Origin: an uncultured Eubacteriales bacterium
GTDB taxonomy: Bacteria > Bacillota > Clostridia > Oscillospirales > CAG-272
Assembly (NCBI GenBank): GCA_934401725.1
Contig: CAKRSS010000001.1
Span: 36,106-100,105, forward strand
Direction of reading: 5' to 3'
Length of the DNA: 64,000 bases
Shown: piece by piece, positions 36,189-44,270 of the stretch
How the letters are laid out: each line of letters starts with the position of its first letter
Position numbering within the stretch: position 1 is the first letter of the stretch
The notes under the pieces: model-generated
Told to the model about the DNA's origin: nothing
What the model saw: only the letters and a program-made list of their open reading frames with translations
The model's database searches: none
Position numbers and translations under genes: made by a program

Positions 36189-38378
36189 TTAGTTTTCGAA
36201 GACGAGGGTGTAGGAGCCGGTGCTAGTGTATGTGCCGGTGTTGTAGTTCCAATCCGACCCTTTTGTTATTGCATTCCACTGCTTCTCGGTGCCTTGGAAG
36301 GTGATGGTTTTAAGGTTTGTGCAACTAGAAAACGCATAATCACCAATGCTCGTCACACTATTGGGGATCGTTATGCTCGTAAGGTTTGCGCACTGGGAGA
36401 ACGCAGAATTACCAATGCTCGTTACACTATCGGGAATCATTATGCTCGTAAGGCTCTTGCGACCGTTGAACGCAGATTCGCAAATGCTCGTTACGCTTCC
36501 ATCCGTCGGTATAATACTGCTTTTACACCCTGCAATAAGTTCCTTTGAAGTTTTATTAATCAGGCAGTCATCAATAGAGCAATATACACGATTTTCAGGA
36601 TCGACGCTAATGCTCTCCAATCCCGGACAGTAACTAAATGCCCTATATCCAATGCTCGTTACACTATTGGGAATCGTTATGCTCGTAAGGCTCGTGCAAC
36701 CGTAGAACGCAGATTCGCAAATGCTCGTTACGCTTCCATCCGTCGGTATAATACTGCTTTTACACCCTGCAATAAGTTCCTTTGAAGTTTTATTAATCAG
36801 GCAGTCATCAATAGAGCAATATACACGATTTTCAGGATCGACGCTAATGCTCTCCAATCCCGGACAGTAACTAAATGCCCTATATCCAATGCTCGTTACA
36901 CTATTGGGAATCGTTATGCTCGTAAGGCTCGTGCAACCGTAGAACGCATTCTTACCAATGCTTGTCACGCTACCGGGAATCGTTATGTCCGTAAGGCTTC
37001 CACAATTGTAGAACACAGAATCGTTAATGCTCGTCAAACCTTCAGGAATCGTTATGTCCTTAAGGCTGCTGCAACCGTAGAACGCATCCTTGCCAATGTT
37101 CGTTACGCTATTGGGAATCGTTATGCTCGTAAGGCTCCGGCAACCGAGGAACGCCTCTAGGCCAATTTGCGTCACAGCGTTTGGAATCGTTATGCTCGTA
37201 AGACTCTTACAACCGTAGAATGCATGCATGTCGATGCTCGTCACGCTCGCAGGAATCGTTACGCTCGTAAGGTTTGTACAATAGGAGAACGCACTTTCGC
37301 CGATGCTCGTCACTCCGTCAGGAATTATTATGCTCGTAAGGCTTTTGCAACAGGTGAATATGGAATTTCCAATCTTTGTTATTCTATCAGGAATTATTAT
37401 GCTTGTAAGGCTTTCGCAACTGGCGAATGCATCACCACCAATGCTCGTCACGCTATCTGGAATGGTTATGCTCGTAAGTCTCGTGCAAAGGGCGAACGCA
37501 CCCTCGCCGATGCTCGTTACTCCATTGGGAATCGTTATGCTTGTAACACTCGTGCAATTGCAAAACGCATCCCTGCCAATACTCGTTACTCCATCAGGAA
37601 TTGTTATGCTAGTAAGGCTAGAGCAATTGTAAAATGCCGACCGTCCAATACTGGTCACCTTCTCCCACTGTGGCGACACCTTCGGTATAACAATATCCGT
37701 ATCCGTGCACGTCCCAATTCCGCTCACGTAGCACGTCCCGTCGCCGTTACTCGTGAATTCAAGCCCCTCACTATACTTAACATTCAAAATATCCGTCGCC
37801 AGATTATCGGTGTTATAGTTAAAATACTTCTGTGCCGCTGCGCCGTATTCGAGCATGGAGCGAAGGAGGGTCTTGAGGTTTTCATCGTTAGTTCCGGTGA
37901 CGCCGGGCGTCAGGCCGAGCTTGTTTGAGGCGTATCTCACCGCGCTGTATGGCACGACGCTGCTGTAATAATAGCTCTCGCCCACCTTGGCGTAGCCCTG
38001 CGCGTAGATGACGTCCGCCATTTCCTTGGCCGAAATGCCGTATTTGTATGTCACGACGTCGCAGTTCAGCGTGTCATCGTGCGCCCACTGTCCGGCAGCC
38101 TTGCCGCGAACAACCGCCGCGTCGTTGCCCTGCGCGTTCTCGTATGTGTACGAGCCCGCCTTCTGCGTGGTCTTCCAGAAAATCATGCCGTAGTCATCGG
38201 CGTCCTTGTCGACGTTTTCGAGCGACATGTCGAACCAAATGTACACGTTGCTCTCGAGCGAGAGGCTGGCCGAGCGTATGGTCAGCGTCGGAGTGTCGGC
38301 AGCCGAGACGGCCAAACCGAGCACAAGACAGCCCGCCAGAATCAACGTGATTAACAGTGAAGTTACTACTTTTTTCAT
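36189..38378 (-). CDS. BspA-type leucine-rich repeat surface protein
   Basis: 729 residues, secreted. Signal peptide at about 1-26 (LLITLILAGCLVLGLAVSAA). Residues 27-200 form a beta-rich N-domain seen in gut Firmicutes surface proteins, with TLTIRSASLSLESNVYIWFD and YGISAKEMADVIYAQGYAKV. From about 230, LRR_5 units (SVTSIGxxAFxxCxxLTSITIP) repeat about every 23 residues, broken by two copies of a SVDPENRVYCSIDDCLINKTS insert. The C-terminus ends FQGTEKQWNAI ... TLVFEN; no LPXTG or SLH anchor is visible. ATG 38378 follows AAGGAAATTGAG. BspA-type proteins bind host or matrix proteins. Confidence 0.88.
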   Translation of the reverse strand: MKKVVTSLLITLILAGCLVLGLAVSAADTPTLTIRSASLSLESNVYIWFDMSLENVDKDADDYGMIFWKTTQKAGSYTYENAQGNDAAVVRGKAAGQWAHDDTLNCDVVTYKYGISAKEMADVIYAQGYAKVGESYYYSSVVPYSAVRYASNKLGLTPGVTGTNDENLKTLLRSMLEYGAAAQKYFNYNTDNLATDILNVKYSEGLEFTSNGDGTCYVSGIGTCTDTDIVIPKVSPQWEKVTSIGRSAFYNCSSLTSITIPDGVTSIGRDAFCNCTSVTSITIPNGVTSIGEGAFALCTRLTSITIPDSVTSIGGDAFASCESLTSIIIPDRITKIGNSIFTCCKSLTSIIIPDGVTSIGESAFSYCTNLTSVTIPASVTSIDMHAFYGCKSLTSITIPNAVTQIGLEAFLGCRSLTSITIPNSVTNIGKDAFYGCSSLKDITIPEGLTSINDSVFYNCGSLTDITIPGSVTSIGKNAFYGCTSLTSITIPNSVTSIGYRAFSYCPGLESISVDPENRVYCSIDDCLINKTSKELIAGCKSSIIPTDGSVTSICESAFYGCTSLTSITIPNSVTSIGYRAFSYCPGLESISVDPENRVYCSIDDCLINKTSKELIAGCKSSIIPTDGSVTSICESAFNGRKSLTSIMIPDSVTSIGNSAFSQCANLTSITIPNSVTSIGDYAFSSCTNLKTITFQGTEKQWNAITKGSDWNYNTGTYTSTGSYTLVFEN
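36470..36946 (-). repeat. 237-bp tandem duplication in BspA-like gene
   Basis: About 240 bases at 36470-36709 recur at 36707-36946 with a period of 237 bp (79 codons), and are near-identical in DNA. The unit encodes one LRR pair plus the SVDPENRVYCSIDDC insert. The smaller LRR units around it are far more diverged. Confidence 0.9.
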
Positions 38379-38392
38379 CTCAATTTCCTTTC

Positions 38393-38521
38393 TCAAAAGC
38401 TGAAATAATCCTTGGGTAATCTGTTGTCCTCGCCGGACGTGCTTATCACGTCCCCCGTCGCGATCACAACGACCTTCACGCACGGTTTTTCATACTCTCC
38501 GCGCGCCTTGTTTTCTTCCAT
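38393..38521 (-). CDS. Small ORF (42 aa) between promoter region and BspA-like gene
   Basis: Reads MEENKARGEYEKPCVKVVVI then ATGDVISTSGEDNRLPKDYF and SF. It has an excellent ribosome binding site, AAGGAGG, 7-8 bases before the ATG, and ends 15 bases before the BspA-like start. The pattern short polar head, YEKPxVxVV, DVIxTSG, acidic tail recalls a class of small conserved proteins in gut Firmicutes whose function is unknown. It is not a signal peptide or a membrane protein. Could be a secreted or modified peptide precursor, or a leader ORF coupling translation. Confidence 0.65.
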   Translation of the reverse strand: MEENKARGEYEKPCVKVVVIATGDVISTSGEDNRLPKDYFSF

Positions 38522-38551
38522 ACTTTGTCCTCCTTTTTTGTCCTGTGGTAG

Positions 38552-38579
38552 ATGGCCACAAAGTTTCAACCTTTATGGC
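38552..38579 (-). repeat. 28-bp inverted repeat, left copy
   Basis: The 28-base sequence at 38552-38579 is the reverse complement, with one mismatch, of 38865-38892. It is itself a near-perfect hairpin and lies in the leader of the BspA-like unit. Between the two copies, a 19-bp direct repeat CAA(C/G)TTTGACTGGAAT(C/G)GC occurs at 38629-38647 and 38697-38715. Confidence 0.8.
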
Positions 38580-38798
38580 ACAGCGCAAAAAGCGTTGACA
38601 CACTTGAACATTTTGATTTCTGACTGCAACTTTGACTGGAATCGCTGACACAAAAAGCATCAAAAAAGCTAGCTCCCACAACGCTTTTCATGCTCCCAAG
38701 TTTGACTGGAATGGCGTTTATTTTGGCCGTTTTTCGCGATTTATTCGCAGAATAATGCCTAAAATGGCAGTTTTTCTGATCTTTTTGCGCGTGCACTA

Positions 38799-38827
38799 TT
38801 GACAGCGCAACCACCAAGTGCTATAAT
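38799..38827 (+). promoter_or_regulatory. Consensus promoter with no coding gene downstream
   Basis: Perfect TTGACA (38799-38804), 17-bp spacer, perfect TATAAT (38822-38827), pointing right into a region with no plus-strand gene. Confidence 0.85.
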
Positions 38828-38833
38828 CAGATG

Positions 38834-38899
38834 ATAAAATAGGCTTATAGCCATTAAAATCATGGCCATAAAGGTTGAAACTTTATGGCCATATTTTTA
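38834..38899 (+). ncRNA. Candidate short RNA of about 66 nt
   Basis: From the predicted start 7 bases after the -10 to the end of an intrinsic terminator: perfect 12-bp stem ATGGCCATAAAG (38862-38873) / CTTTATGGCCAT (38881-38892), 7-base loop GTTGAAA, then ATTTTTAT. No ORF with a ribosome binding site is inside. The terminator hairpin sequence is repeated, in the sense of the opposite transcript, in the leader of the BspA-like unit. Function unknown; expression not shown. Confidence 0.5.
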
Positions 38900-38946
38900 T
38901 CACTCCGCGCTGGCGATTTTGCGGGCAGTTCTATTTCACATAACGA

Positions 38947-38991
38947 AAAAAACGTCCCTGCCGCAGCAAAAGCTGCGGCAGGGACGTTTTT
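38947..38991. terminator. Bidirectional terminator
   Basis: Stem AAAAACGTCCCTGCCGCAGC (ending 38967) with its complement from 38972, loop AAAA, A-run left and T-run right. It ends the minus-strand phosphatase gene. Confidence 0.9.
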
Positions 38992-39029
38992 GGATTACGG
39001 GCTGCGCTTTGCATATCGCAAAGCGTTTT

Positions 39030-39809
39030 TTATTCGAGATAAATTGCGCGCAGGCGCGCGATGTCGCCGTCGGTGAGGCCGAGGCCCTTGTGGAGAAATC
39101 CGGACGTGCCGCCGAAGCGCGCGTCCATCTCGTCAAACACGGCCTGAAGATACTCGCGGCGCGAGGTCAGCAGGTTGTTGAGCGAGGCGGCGGTGTGCAG
39201 GCTGAGCGCTATCACGCTCACCCCGAGGTATATCAGCTTGTTTTTGACGCGGCAGGCGCGGTTGGTGGACATGTAGTCCTTCATTATGTCCTCGCGCGAC
39301 ACGCCAAGCGCGAGCAGCACTGCGGCGCTCGCAACGCCGGTGCGATCCTTGCCCTGCGTGCAGTGCCAGAGCGTGCCCTCGGGCGTCTCAATCAGCTCGT
39401 GCACCATGTGGCCGAACACCCCGAGCGGAATGAGATCCGTGACCATGAGGCGGTAGACGTCTGTCAGGTGTCGGCGGGTGCCACCCTTCAGCGACATCAG
39501 TCGTTTGAGCTCGGTGCGCCGGTTGTGACGGTTGATGGAGGGATTCTGACTGTCGTTCAGCGGTGAGAGAGGGAGGTATTCCACGCCGCTCACCCGAACG
39601 TCCGGCCGCTCCGACATCTCGGACGGGCTGCGCAGGTCTATAATGCGGCGCAGTCCAATGCTGTCGCGCAGGCGGTCGGCGTCGCTGGCCTCCAGGTTGG
39701 CCAAATGCCCGCTGCGGAACAGCAGCCCGTGACGGATGTGATGCCCGTCCGTCGTGGCGATGCCGCCGAGGTCGCGGAAATTTTTTATGCTTTTTATCTT
39801 GTTTCTCAT
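39030..39809 (-). CDS. Tyrosine-protein phosphatase (PtpB/LipA-like)
   Basis: 259 residues of the DSP/PTP fold. The active-site loop is WHCTQGKDRTG (HCx5R), with the N-terminal signature NFRDLGGI and YLPLSPLND typical of PtpB-type secreted or cytosolic phosphatases that act on phosphotyrosine, phosphoserine and phosphoinositides. RSPSEMSERPD contributes the DLRxxxE-like turn. No signal peptide. Monocistronic, between its own promoter and terminator. Confidence 0.9.
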   Translation of the reverse strand: MRNKIKSIKNFRDLGGIATTDGHHIRHGLLFRSGHLANLEASDADRLRDSIGLRRIIDLRSPSEMSERPDVRVSGVEYLPLSPLNDSQNPSINRHNRRTELKRLMSLKGGTRRHLTDVYRLMVTDLIPLGVFGHMVHELIETPEGTLWHCTQGKDRTGVASAAVLLALGVSREDIMKDYMSTNRACRVKNKLIYLGVSVIALSLHTAASLNNLLTSRREYLQAVFDEMDARFGGTSGFLHKGLGLTDGDIARLRAIYLE

Positions 39810-39852
39810 TGTTTCTTCCCGGAATAAATGCTTGCGGAACCCCGCAGGCAGT

Positions 39853-39881
39853 ATTTTACCACACTTTCAGTATTTTGTCCA
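39853..39881 (-). promoter_or_regulatory. Promoter for phosphatase gene
   Basis: Minus strand: TGGACA (39881-39876), 17-bp spacer, TAAAAT (39858-39853) with TGG before it. Confidence 0.7.
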
Positions 39882-39936
39882 TAGATAGTGATTATTTCTT
39901 CACGATTTTTTCACTCAAAAAACACTCCCGCGGTTC

Positions 39937-39966
39937 TTGACATACATATATTCGAAATGGTATAAT
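39937..39966 (+). promoter_or_regulatory. Promoter for DUF1538-PII operon
   Basis: TTGACA (39937-39942), 18-bp spacer, TATAAT (39961-39966) preceded by ATGG. Confidence 0.85.
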
Positions 39967-40005
39967 AATATTATTACATATTAATATATACCGCTGTACG
40001 CGGGG

Positions 40006-41547
40006 ATGGGAGGGAACAACATCAAAAACAAGGCAAAAGTCAGCGGCATGCGCGCAGAGATGTATGCAAAGTTCAAGGAGGCGGCGATTTCCGCACTTCC
40101 CATTATTGTGATAGTGGCGCTTCTGTGCCTGCTTGTTACCCCGCTGCCGACAGGACAACTGGTAGGCTTTCTTATCGGCGCACTTTACATCATCATAGGT
40201 ACGGGACTGTTCACAATGGGCGCGGATTCGTCCATGACTATTATCGGCAACCGAATAGGCGCGGCGCTGACGCGCTCAAAAAACCTGCCGCTCATTCTTG
40301 GCGTCAGTTTTGTGCTGGGGGTGGCAGTAACGATAGCTGAACCAGACCTTCAGGTACTGGCCGAGACGGTTCCGCACATCGATAGCATGGTGCTGATAAT
40401 CACGGTAGGCATCGGCGTCGGCTTCTTCCTTTCGGTTTGCATGCTCAGAATTTTCTGCGGTGTCAAACTGAAATGGCTGCTCATCGGATTCTACGCGCTG
40501 GTCTTCGCGCTGGCAGCGTTCTCTAACCAAAATTACCTCAGCATAGCCTTTGATGCAGGCGGTGTTACCACCGGTCCTATGACAGTGCCGTTCATTCTTG
40601 CGCTCGGCGTCGGTGTTGCCAACATACGAAGCGACCATGAAGCGGGGGCGGACAGCTTCGGTCTCGTCGCGCTCTGCTCGATAGGGCCGATACTTTTCGT
40701 GCTCATATTAGGTTTTCTGTTCCCGAACGGCGACGGTGTCAGCTCGATAACGACTGTCGACTGGGCCACGACCACCGACATAGGCTACGCCTTCTTCCGC
40801 GCAATTCCGGCCTACATGCTCGAGATGGCTAAGGCGCTCGCGCCTATCGTGGTGATATTCTTGCTGTTCCAGGTCGTGTCGTTCAAGCTGCCGGCACGCG
40901 GGTTCCTCAAAATATGCTCCGGAATTCTGCTTACATACGTCGGACTCGTGCTGTTTTTGACGGGCGTCAACGTCGGCTTCTCGTCGCTCGGCGCCGTGCT
41001 CGGTTCCGCGATGATGGACGGTTGGACGAAATACCTGCTCATCCCGCTTTCGATGTGCCTCGGATGGTTCATCATTTCGGCGGAACCGGCGGTTTACGTG
41101 CTCGAAAAGCAGATTGAGAGCGTCAGCTCGGGCGCTATCCCCGGCAAGTCCATCAAGCTGAGCCTGTCTATCGCCATCGCGCTCGCCATGGGACTTTCCA
41201 TGCTCCGTGTCATCACCGGAATTTCTATCATGTGGATACTCGTCCCCGGCTATGCGATAGCGCTCGCGCTCACCTTCTTTGTTCCCGATATATACACTGC
41301 CATCGCGTTTGACTCGGGCGGAGTCGCCTCCGGCCCCATGACGGCGACGTTCATGCTTCAGTTCATGATAGGCGCCTGCACCCAGAACGGCGGCAACGTG
41401 CTCACCGACGCGTTCGGTATCGTGGCGACAGTCGCAATGATGCCGCTCATCTCGATACAGATACTCGGCTTCGCCTACGGTCGCAAGAAGGCCAAGGCTC
41501 CCGTCGAGCAGGTGGCGGACGACGACATCATCGAGCTGTGGGGGTGA
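40006..41547 (+). CDS. DUF1538 multi-pass membrane protein (internally duplicated)
   Basis: 513 residues with about 12-14 hydrophobic helices in two related halves. Each half has a conserved FDxGGVxxGPMT motif (IAFDAGGVTTGPMTVPF in the first, IAFDSGGVASGPMTATF in the second), which looks like a transport-path re-entrant loop. Permease role is inference; the substrate is unknown. The downstream PII-like gene suggests regulated transport, as in AmtB-GlnK. The ATG at 40006 has a poor upstream RBS, while GGGAGGG sits inside the first codons (40008-40014), six bases before an in-frame ATC (40021); the true start is uncertain. Confidence 0.8.
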   Translation: MGGNNIKNKAKVSGMRAEMYAKFKEAAISALPIIVIVALLCLLVTPLPTGQLVGFLIGALYIIIGTGLFTMGADSSMTIIGNRIGAALTRSKNLPLILGVSFVLGVAVTIAEPDLQVLAETVPHIDSMVLIITVGIGVGFFLSVCMLRIFCGVKLKWLLIGFYALVFALAAFSNQNYLSIAFDAGGVTTGPMTVPFILALGVGVANIRSDHEAGADSFGLVALCSIGPILFVLILGFLFPNGDGVSSITTVDWATTTDIGYAFFRAIPAYMLEMAKALAPIVVIFLLFQVVSFKLPARGFLKICSGILLTYVGLVLFLTGVNVGFSSLGAVLGSAMMDGWTKYLLIPLSMCLGWFIISAEPAVYVLEKQIESVSSGAIPGKSIKLSLSIAIALAMGLSMLRVITGISIMWILVPGYAIALALTFFVPDIYTAIAFDSGGVASGPMTATFMLQFMIGACTQNGGNVLTDAFGIVATVAMMPLISIQILGFAYGRKKAKAPVEQVADDDIIELWG

Positions 41548-41589
41548 CAACATGACACATGAAAAAACGCAGGGAACGGGAGTTTGCCT

Positions 41590-42261
41590 ATGAATTACGT
41601 TATATCGATAGTTGACCCCTACATGCTTGACCAGCTGGGCGAGATACACCGTGAGCTGGAGCTTCCGCTGACGCTTGTCGTCCACGGGCGCGGCACGGCG
41701 ACAAAAAGCATGCTTGAGATGCTCGGCATTGTCGGTACAAAGGAGCGTCGTGTGGTCATGACGGTCGCCGACAAAGAGAGAACGAGTCGGCTCATTGAGG
41801 AAGAGCGGCGTCAGCTCTACATTGACGCGCCCGGCCACGGCATAATTGTGGCGGTACCTATTAAAAGTGTTGGAGGAGGGAAGACCTTGTCATATCTCAG
41901 TGGCGGACACAGCACGGGCGGCCAGCCCACGCTGAATTACGATTACGAGCTCATTCTGGCGATTGCCAACGAAGGATACACCGATGCAGTCATGGACGCG
42001 GCGCGCGCCGCAGGGGCTCGCGGCGGCACGGTTCTGCACGGCAAGGGAACCGGTTCCAAGGACGCGGAGAAGTTCTTCCGCGTGTCTATCGCGCAGGAAA
42101 AGGAGCTTATCCTGATAGTAGCCAAGAGCGATGAAAAGACGGCTATCATGCGTTCCATCATCGCGAATGCCGGTGTCAACACCGAGGCGGGCGCGGTGGT
42201 CATATCGCTGCCCGTGACCGAGGTCGCAGGCTTCGGCGTTCTGACCAAGACCGAGGAATGA
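41590..42261 (+). CDS. Tandem PII-like signalling protein
   Basis: 223 residues made of two PII-like ferredoxin folds. Copy 1 (about 1-95) has LTLVVHGRGTATKSMLEMLGI and RRVVMTVADKE; copy 2 (about 110-220) has ARAAGARGGTVLHGKGTGSKD and KELILIVAKSDEKTAIM. The GRGTA / GKGTG turns match the phosphate-binding loop of PII proteins. The uridylylation-type tyrosine T-loop is not evident. ATG 41590 chosen over TTG 41584 because GGGAG lies about 9 bases upstream. It follows the DUF1538 gene by 42 bases and probably gates it. Confidence 0.82.
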   Translation: MNYVISIVDPYMLDQLGEIHRELELPLTLVVHGRGTATKSMLEMLGIVGTKERRVVMTVADKERTSRLIEEERRQLYIDAPGHGIIVAVPIKSVGGGKTLSYLSGGHSTGGQPTLNYDYELILAIANEGYTDAVMDAARAAGARGGTVLHGKGTGSKDAEKFFRVSIAQEKELILIVAKSDEKTAIMRSIIANAGVNTEAGAVVISLPVTEVAGFGVLTKTEE

Positions 42262-42276
42262 TTGAATAATAAAAGT

Positions 42277-42312
42277 CCCGCCCCCGCCTTTCGGCGGGGG
42301 CGGGTTTATTTT
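42277..42312. terminator. Bidirectional hairpin, first of three similar
   Basis: Perfect stem CCCGCCCCCGCC (42277-42288) / GGCGGGGGCGGG (42293-42304), loop TTTC, then TTTATTTTT. Ends the PII-like gene on plus and sits after the first lipoprotein gene on minus. Confidence 0.88.
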
Positions 42313-42316
42313 TGGA

Positions 42317-43216
42317 TTATTCGAGGGGAATGACAACGCTTACCCATTTGCTGACATTGTCGCCGTCAACGACGCGGAAGGCCACGCTGCAGGCCACTCG
42401 GTTTCTGTCGAAAATAACAAGCTGTTTGTTGCTATCCAGCTCTATGTTGCAGGTCTGATTATTGAGAGATGCACCAATGATCTGTCTGACCTTCGCGTCG
42501 GTGAAATCCGCCGGAAGCTCGACCTTGTCAAATGCGCCTAAGTTATACGCGTAATATTTCAGCAGCGTGCCTTTTTCGGTCAGCACTATTGTAATACGGT
42601 CAGTGTTTTTATATGTGCCGATCTCTCTGGCGACCGGCTTGAAAAAGCACCATACGACAGTTCCGCTTGTGTCCGGCAGCTCGGCGGAGTACCGCGCGAG
42701 AGCCTCGGCTCCAAACAACTGCGTCAGGTACTCCTGTGCTCTTGCAAGCGACTCTTCGGGGGACAATGCCTCGTCGTTTTTTGTGACTGTTCTTTGAAAA
42801 TGCGAGAACGACAGCGCGCTTTCAAAGTACGTGACTCTTCCGGTGCAGTCAACCTCAATTTTGTCGCCAGCCGCAGTTTTATATAGATAATACGGACTGT
42901 TGAAGTCAGAAACCGAAATTTCCGCGAGGTTTGCGGAGTAATCGTTACCTAAAATCGAGACGGATATTTGCTGTTGCGCGTCGGCGCGGAATGACTCCGC
43001 GGTGGCCTTTTGCCAGCAGTGCGCCGAAATGATGCCCTTGTCGACGTCCTTCGCGGATACCTCTTCGGCAAGGTGATCGGCGTTGCTGACATTAAAATAT
43101 GCGGTAAATGCGACATATTTCCCGTCATCGCCGCCATCGGAACCGGCTTTGGCGCAAGAGCCAAACAATAAAACAAAGCACAATAGACAAATGGCGAACG
43201 ATAGCCTTCTTTTCAT
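42317..43216 (-). CDS. Lipoprotein paralogue 1 (PepSY-like?)
   Basis: 299 residues. Lipoprotein signal with lipobox FGSC (Cys 21). The mature protein has an N-terminal beta-rich half and a C-terminal half with SPEESLARAQEYLTQLFG, TVVWCFFKPVAREIG, LPADFTDAKVRQIIGASL and an invariant end, VVIPLE. Two paralogues follow upstream on the same strand. The helix-loop SPEEALxKAxxYL recalls PepSY modules, but the match is weak. Extracellular, function unknown. RBS AAGGAGG 7 bases before ATG. Confidence 0.7.
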   Translation of the reverse strand: MKRRLSFAICLLCFVLLFGSCAKAGSDGGDDGKYVAFTAYFNVSNADHLAEEVSAKDVDKGIISAHCWQKATAESFRADAQQQISVSILGNDYSANLAEISVSDFNSPYYLYKTAAGDKIEVDCTGRVTYFESALSFSHFQRTVTKNDEALSPEESLARAQEYLTQLFGAEALARYSAELPDTSGTVVWCFFKPVAREIGTYKNTDRITIVLTEKGTLLKYYAYNLGAFDKVELPADFTDAKVRQIIGASLNNQTCNIELDSNKQLVIFDRNRVACSVAFRVVDGDNVSKWVSVVIPLE

Positions 43217-43264
43217 GACAATTTTCCTCCTTCCGCAGACTGGTGCGGCGAATTATTCGCATGT

Positions 43265-43296
43265 GCCCCCGCCGAAAGGCTGGGGCGGGGTTTTTT
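43265..43296. terminator. Hairpin, second of three similar
   Basis: GCCCCCGCC (43265-43273) / GGCTGGGGC (43278-43286) with one wobble pair, loop GAAA, then GGGGTTTTTT on the plus side. Confidence 0.7.
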
Positions 43297-43301
43297 GTGG
43301 G

Positions 43302-44177
43302 TTATTCGAGGGGAATTATGACCCCTGTCCATTCGCTGGCGGAGCCGTTGTCGGTGATTCTGAAATAGGTGCTGCAAGCAAGCCTGCCGTCAGACAAAAT
43401 TATCAGCTTTTTGGTTTCATCGCTGAGCTCAATGGTCTTTGTGCGGTCGGTCAGAGAGTTTTTTATGATTTCTATTATTTTGTTGTCGTCGAAGCCGTCG
43501 GGCAGCTTTTTGCCGTCATATTTGCCCACGTTGTAGGCCTCGTAGCTGAGAAATTCACCATCGGAAGCGCCGATTTTTATGACTATTTTATCTACGACGC
43601 TGTACGAGTCAAACCCCGTTTCGGTTCTGCGAAAGCGCACGCGGATGGAATTAGCCCAGACATCGGGCAATTCTCCGGTATATTCGGCGGCAAGCTGTGC
43701 GCCGAAAATCTCGGACAGATATTCGGTTGCCTTGGCCAACGCTTCTTCAGGGGTCAGGCAGTTGCTTGTGTCAACGGCGCTGTGGAAAAGGGAAGCGTAG
43801 CGCGCGGTTTCAAAGACAACGACGTTTCCGGACTGGTCGACAGTGATTTTGTCACCGTTTGCGGTTTTGTAGGTGTACGTCGGCTCAAATACGGCACGTA
43901 TGTTTTTGCTCTCATAGTTGGCGGTGTAGCTGTTTCCGAGGACGCTCGCCGAGAGTGTGGCGCTTTGCGGCATCGGGATGTCTTCGCTGCTCAAATAGGA
44001 GTAGGTGCGTGAGGCAGCTACCTTTTCTCCGGCCGCCGCGCTTCCCTCGGCTTCCGCGGCGCAGATATAGGCGGTCATGGGCAAGTAGCCAGACTTAGCG
44101 TCGTCCGCCGGAGAGCAGGCTGAAAAGATGAGAATAAAAACGGCTAAAAGCATGGCGATTGATATTAATTTTTTCAT
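43302..44177 (-). CDS. Lipoprotein paralogue 2 (PepSY-like?)
   Basis: 291 residues, lipobox FSAC (Cys 21). Same layout as paralogue 1: LTPEEALAKATEYLSEIFG, LPDGFDDNKIIEIIKNSL, ending GVIIPLE. Start ATG 44177 by AAGGAG upstream; a longer frame to 44207 lacks an RBS. The N-terminal half is the most diverged part. Extracellular, function unknown. Confidence 0.7.
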   Translation of the reverse strand: MKKLISIAMLLAVFILIFSACSPADDAKSGYLPMTAYICAAEAEGSAAAGEKVAASRTYSYLSSEDIPMPQSATLSASVLGNSYTANYESKNIRAVFEPTYTYKTANGDKITVDQSGNVVVFETARYASLFHSAVDTSNCLTPEEALAKATEYLSEIFGAQLAAEYTGELPDVWANSIRVRFRRTETGFDSYSVVDKIVIKIGASDGEFLSYEAYNVGKYDGKKLPDGFDDNKIIEIIKNSLTDRTKTIELSDETKKLIILSDGRLACSTYFRITDNGSASEWTGVIIPLE

Positions 44178-44238
44178 CTTAATCTGTTCTCCTTTCGCGA
44201 ACATCATCGGCTGCCTCGGCTAAGTGTTTTTCATAAGA

Positions 44239-44270
44239 GCCCCCGCCTTTCGGCGGGGGCGGGGTTTTTT
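44239..44270. terminator. Hairpin, third of three similar
   Basis: Perfect stem GCCCCCGCC (44239-44247) / GGCGGGGGC (44252-44260), loop TTTC, then GGGGTTTTTTT on the plus side. Confidence 0.75.

Noticed and set aside
36290..37660. Regular DNA periodicity in the BspA-like gene as a CRISPR or satellite
   Set aside because: Periodicity is in phase with codons and encodes LRR_5 units; there are no unique spacers.
38566..38817. 83-codon minus-strand open frame upstream of the BspA-like gene
   Set aside because: No ribosome binding site, composition unlike the genes, and it crosses the repeat copies.
38552..38892. MITE-like element with 28-bp terminal inverted repeats
   Set aside because: The right end functions well as a terminator hairpin of a short transcript, no target-site duplication was found, and only one copy of the 340-bp unit is present. 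Kept only as an inverted repeat.
38862..39566. 234-codon plus-strand open frame
   Set aside because: It runs antisense to the phosphatase, whose active-site motif is clear, and through the terminators.
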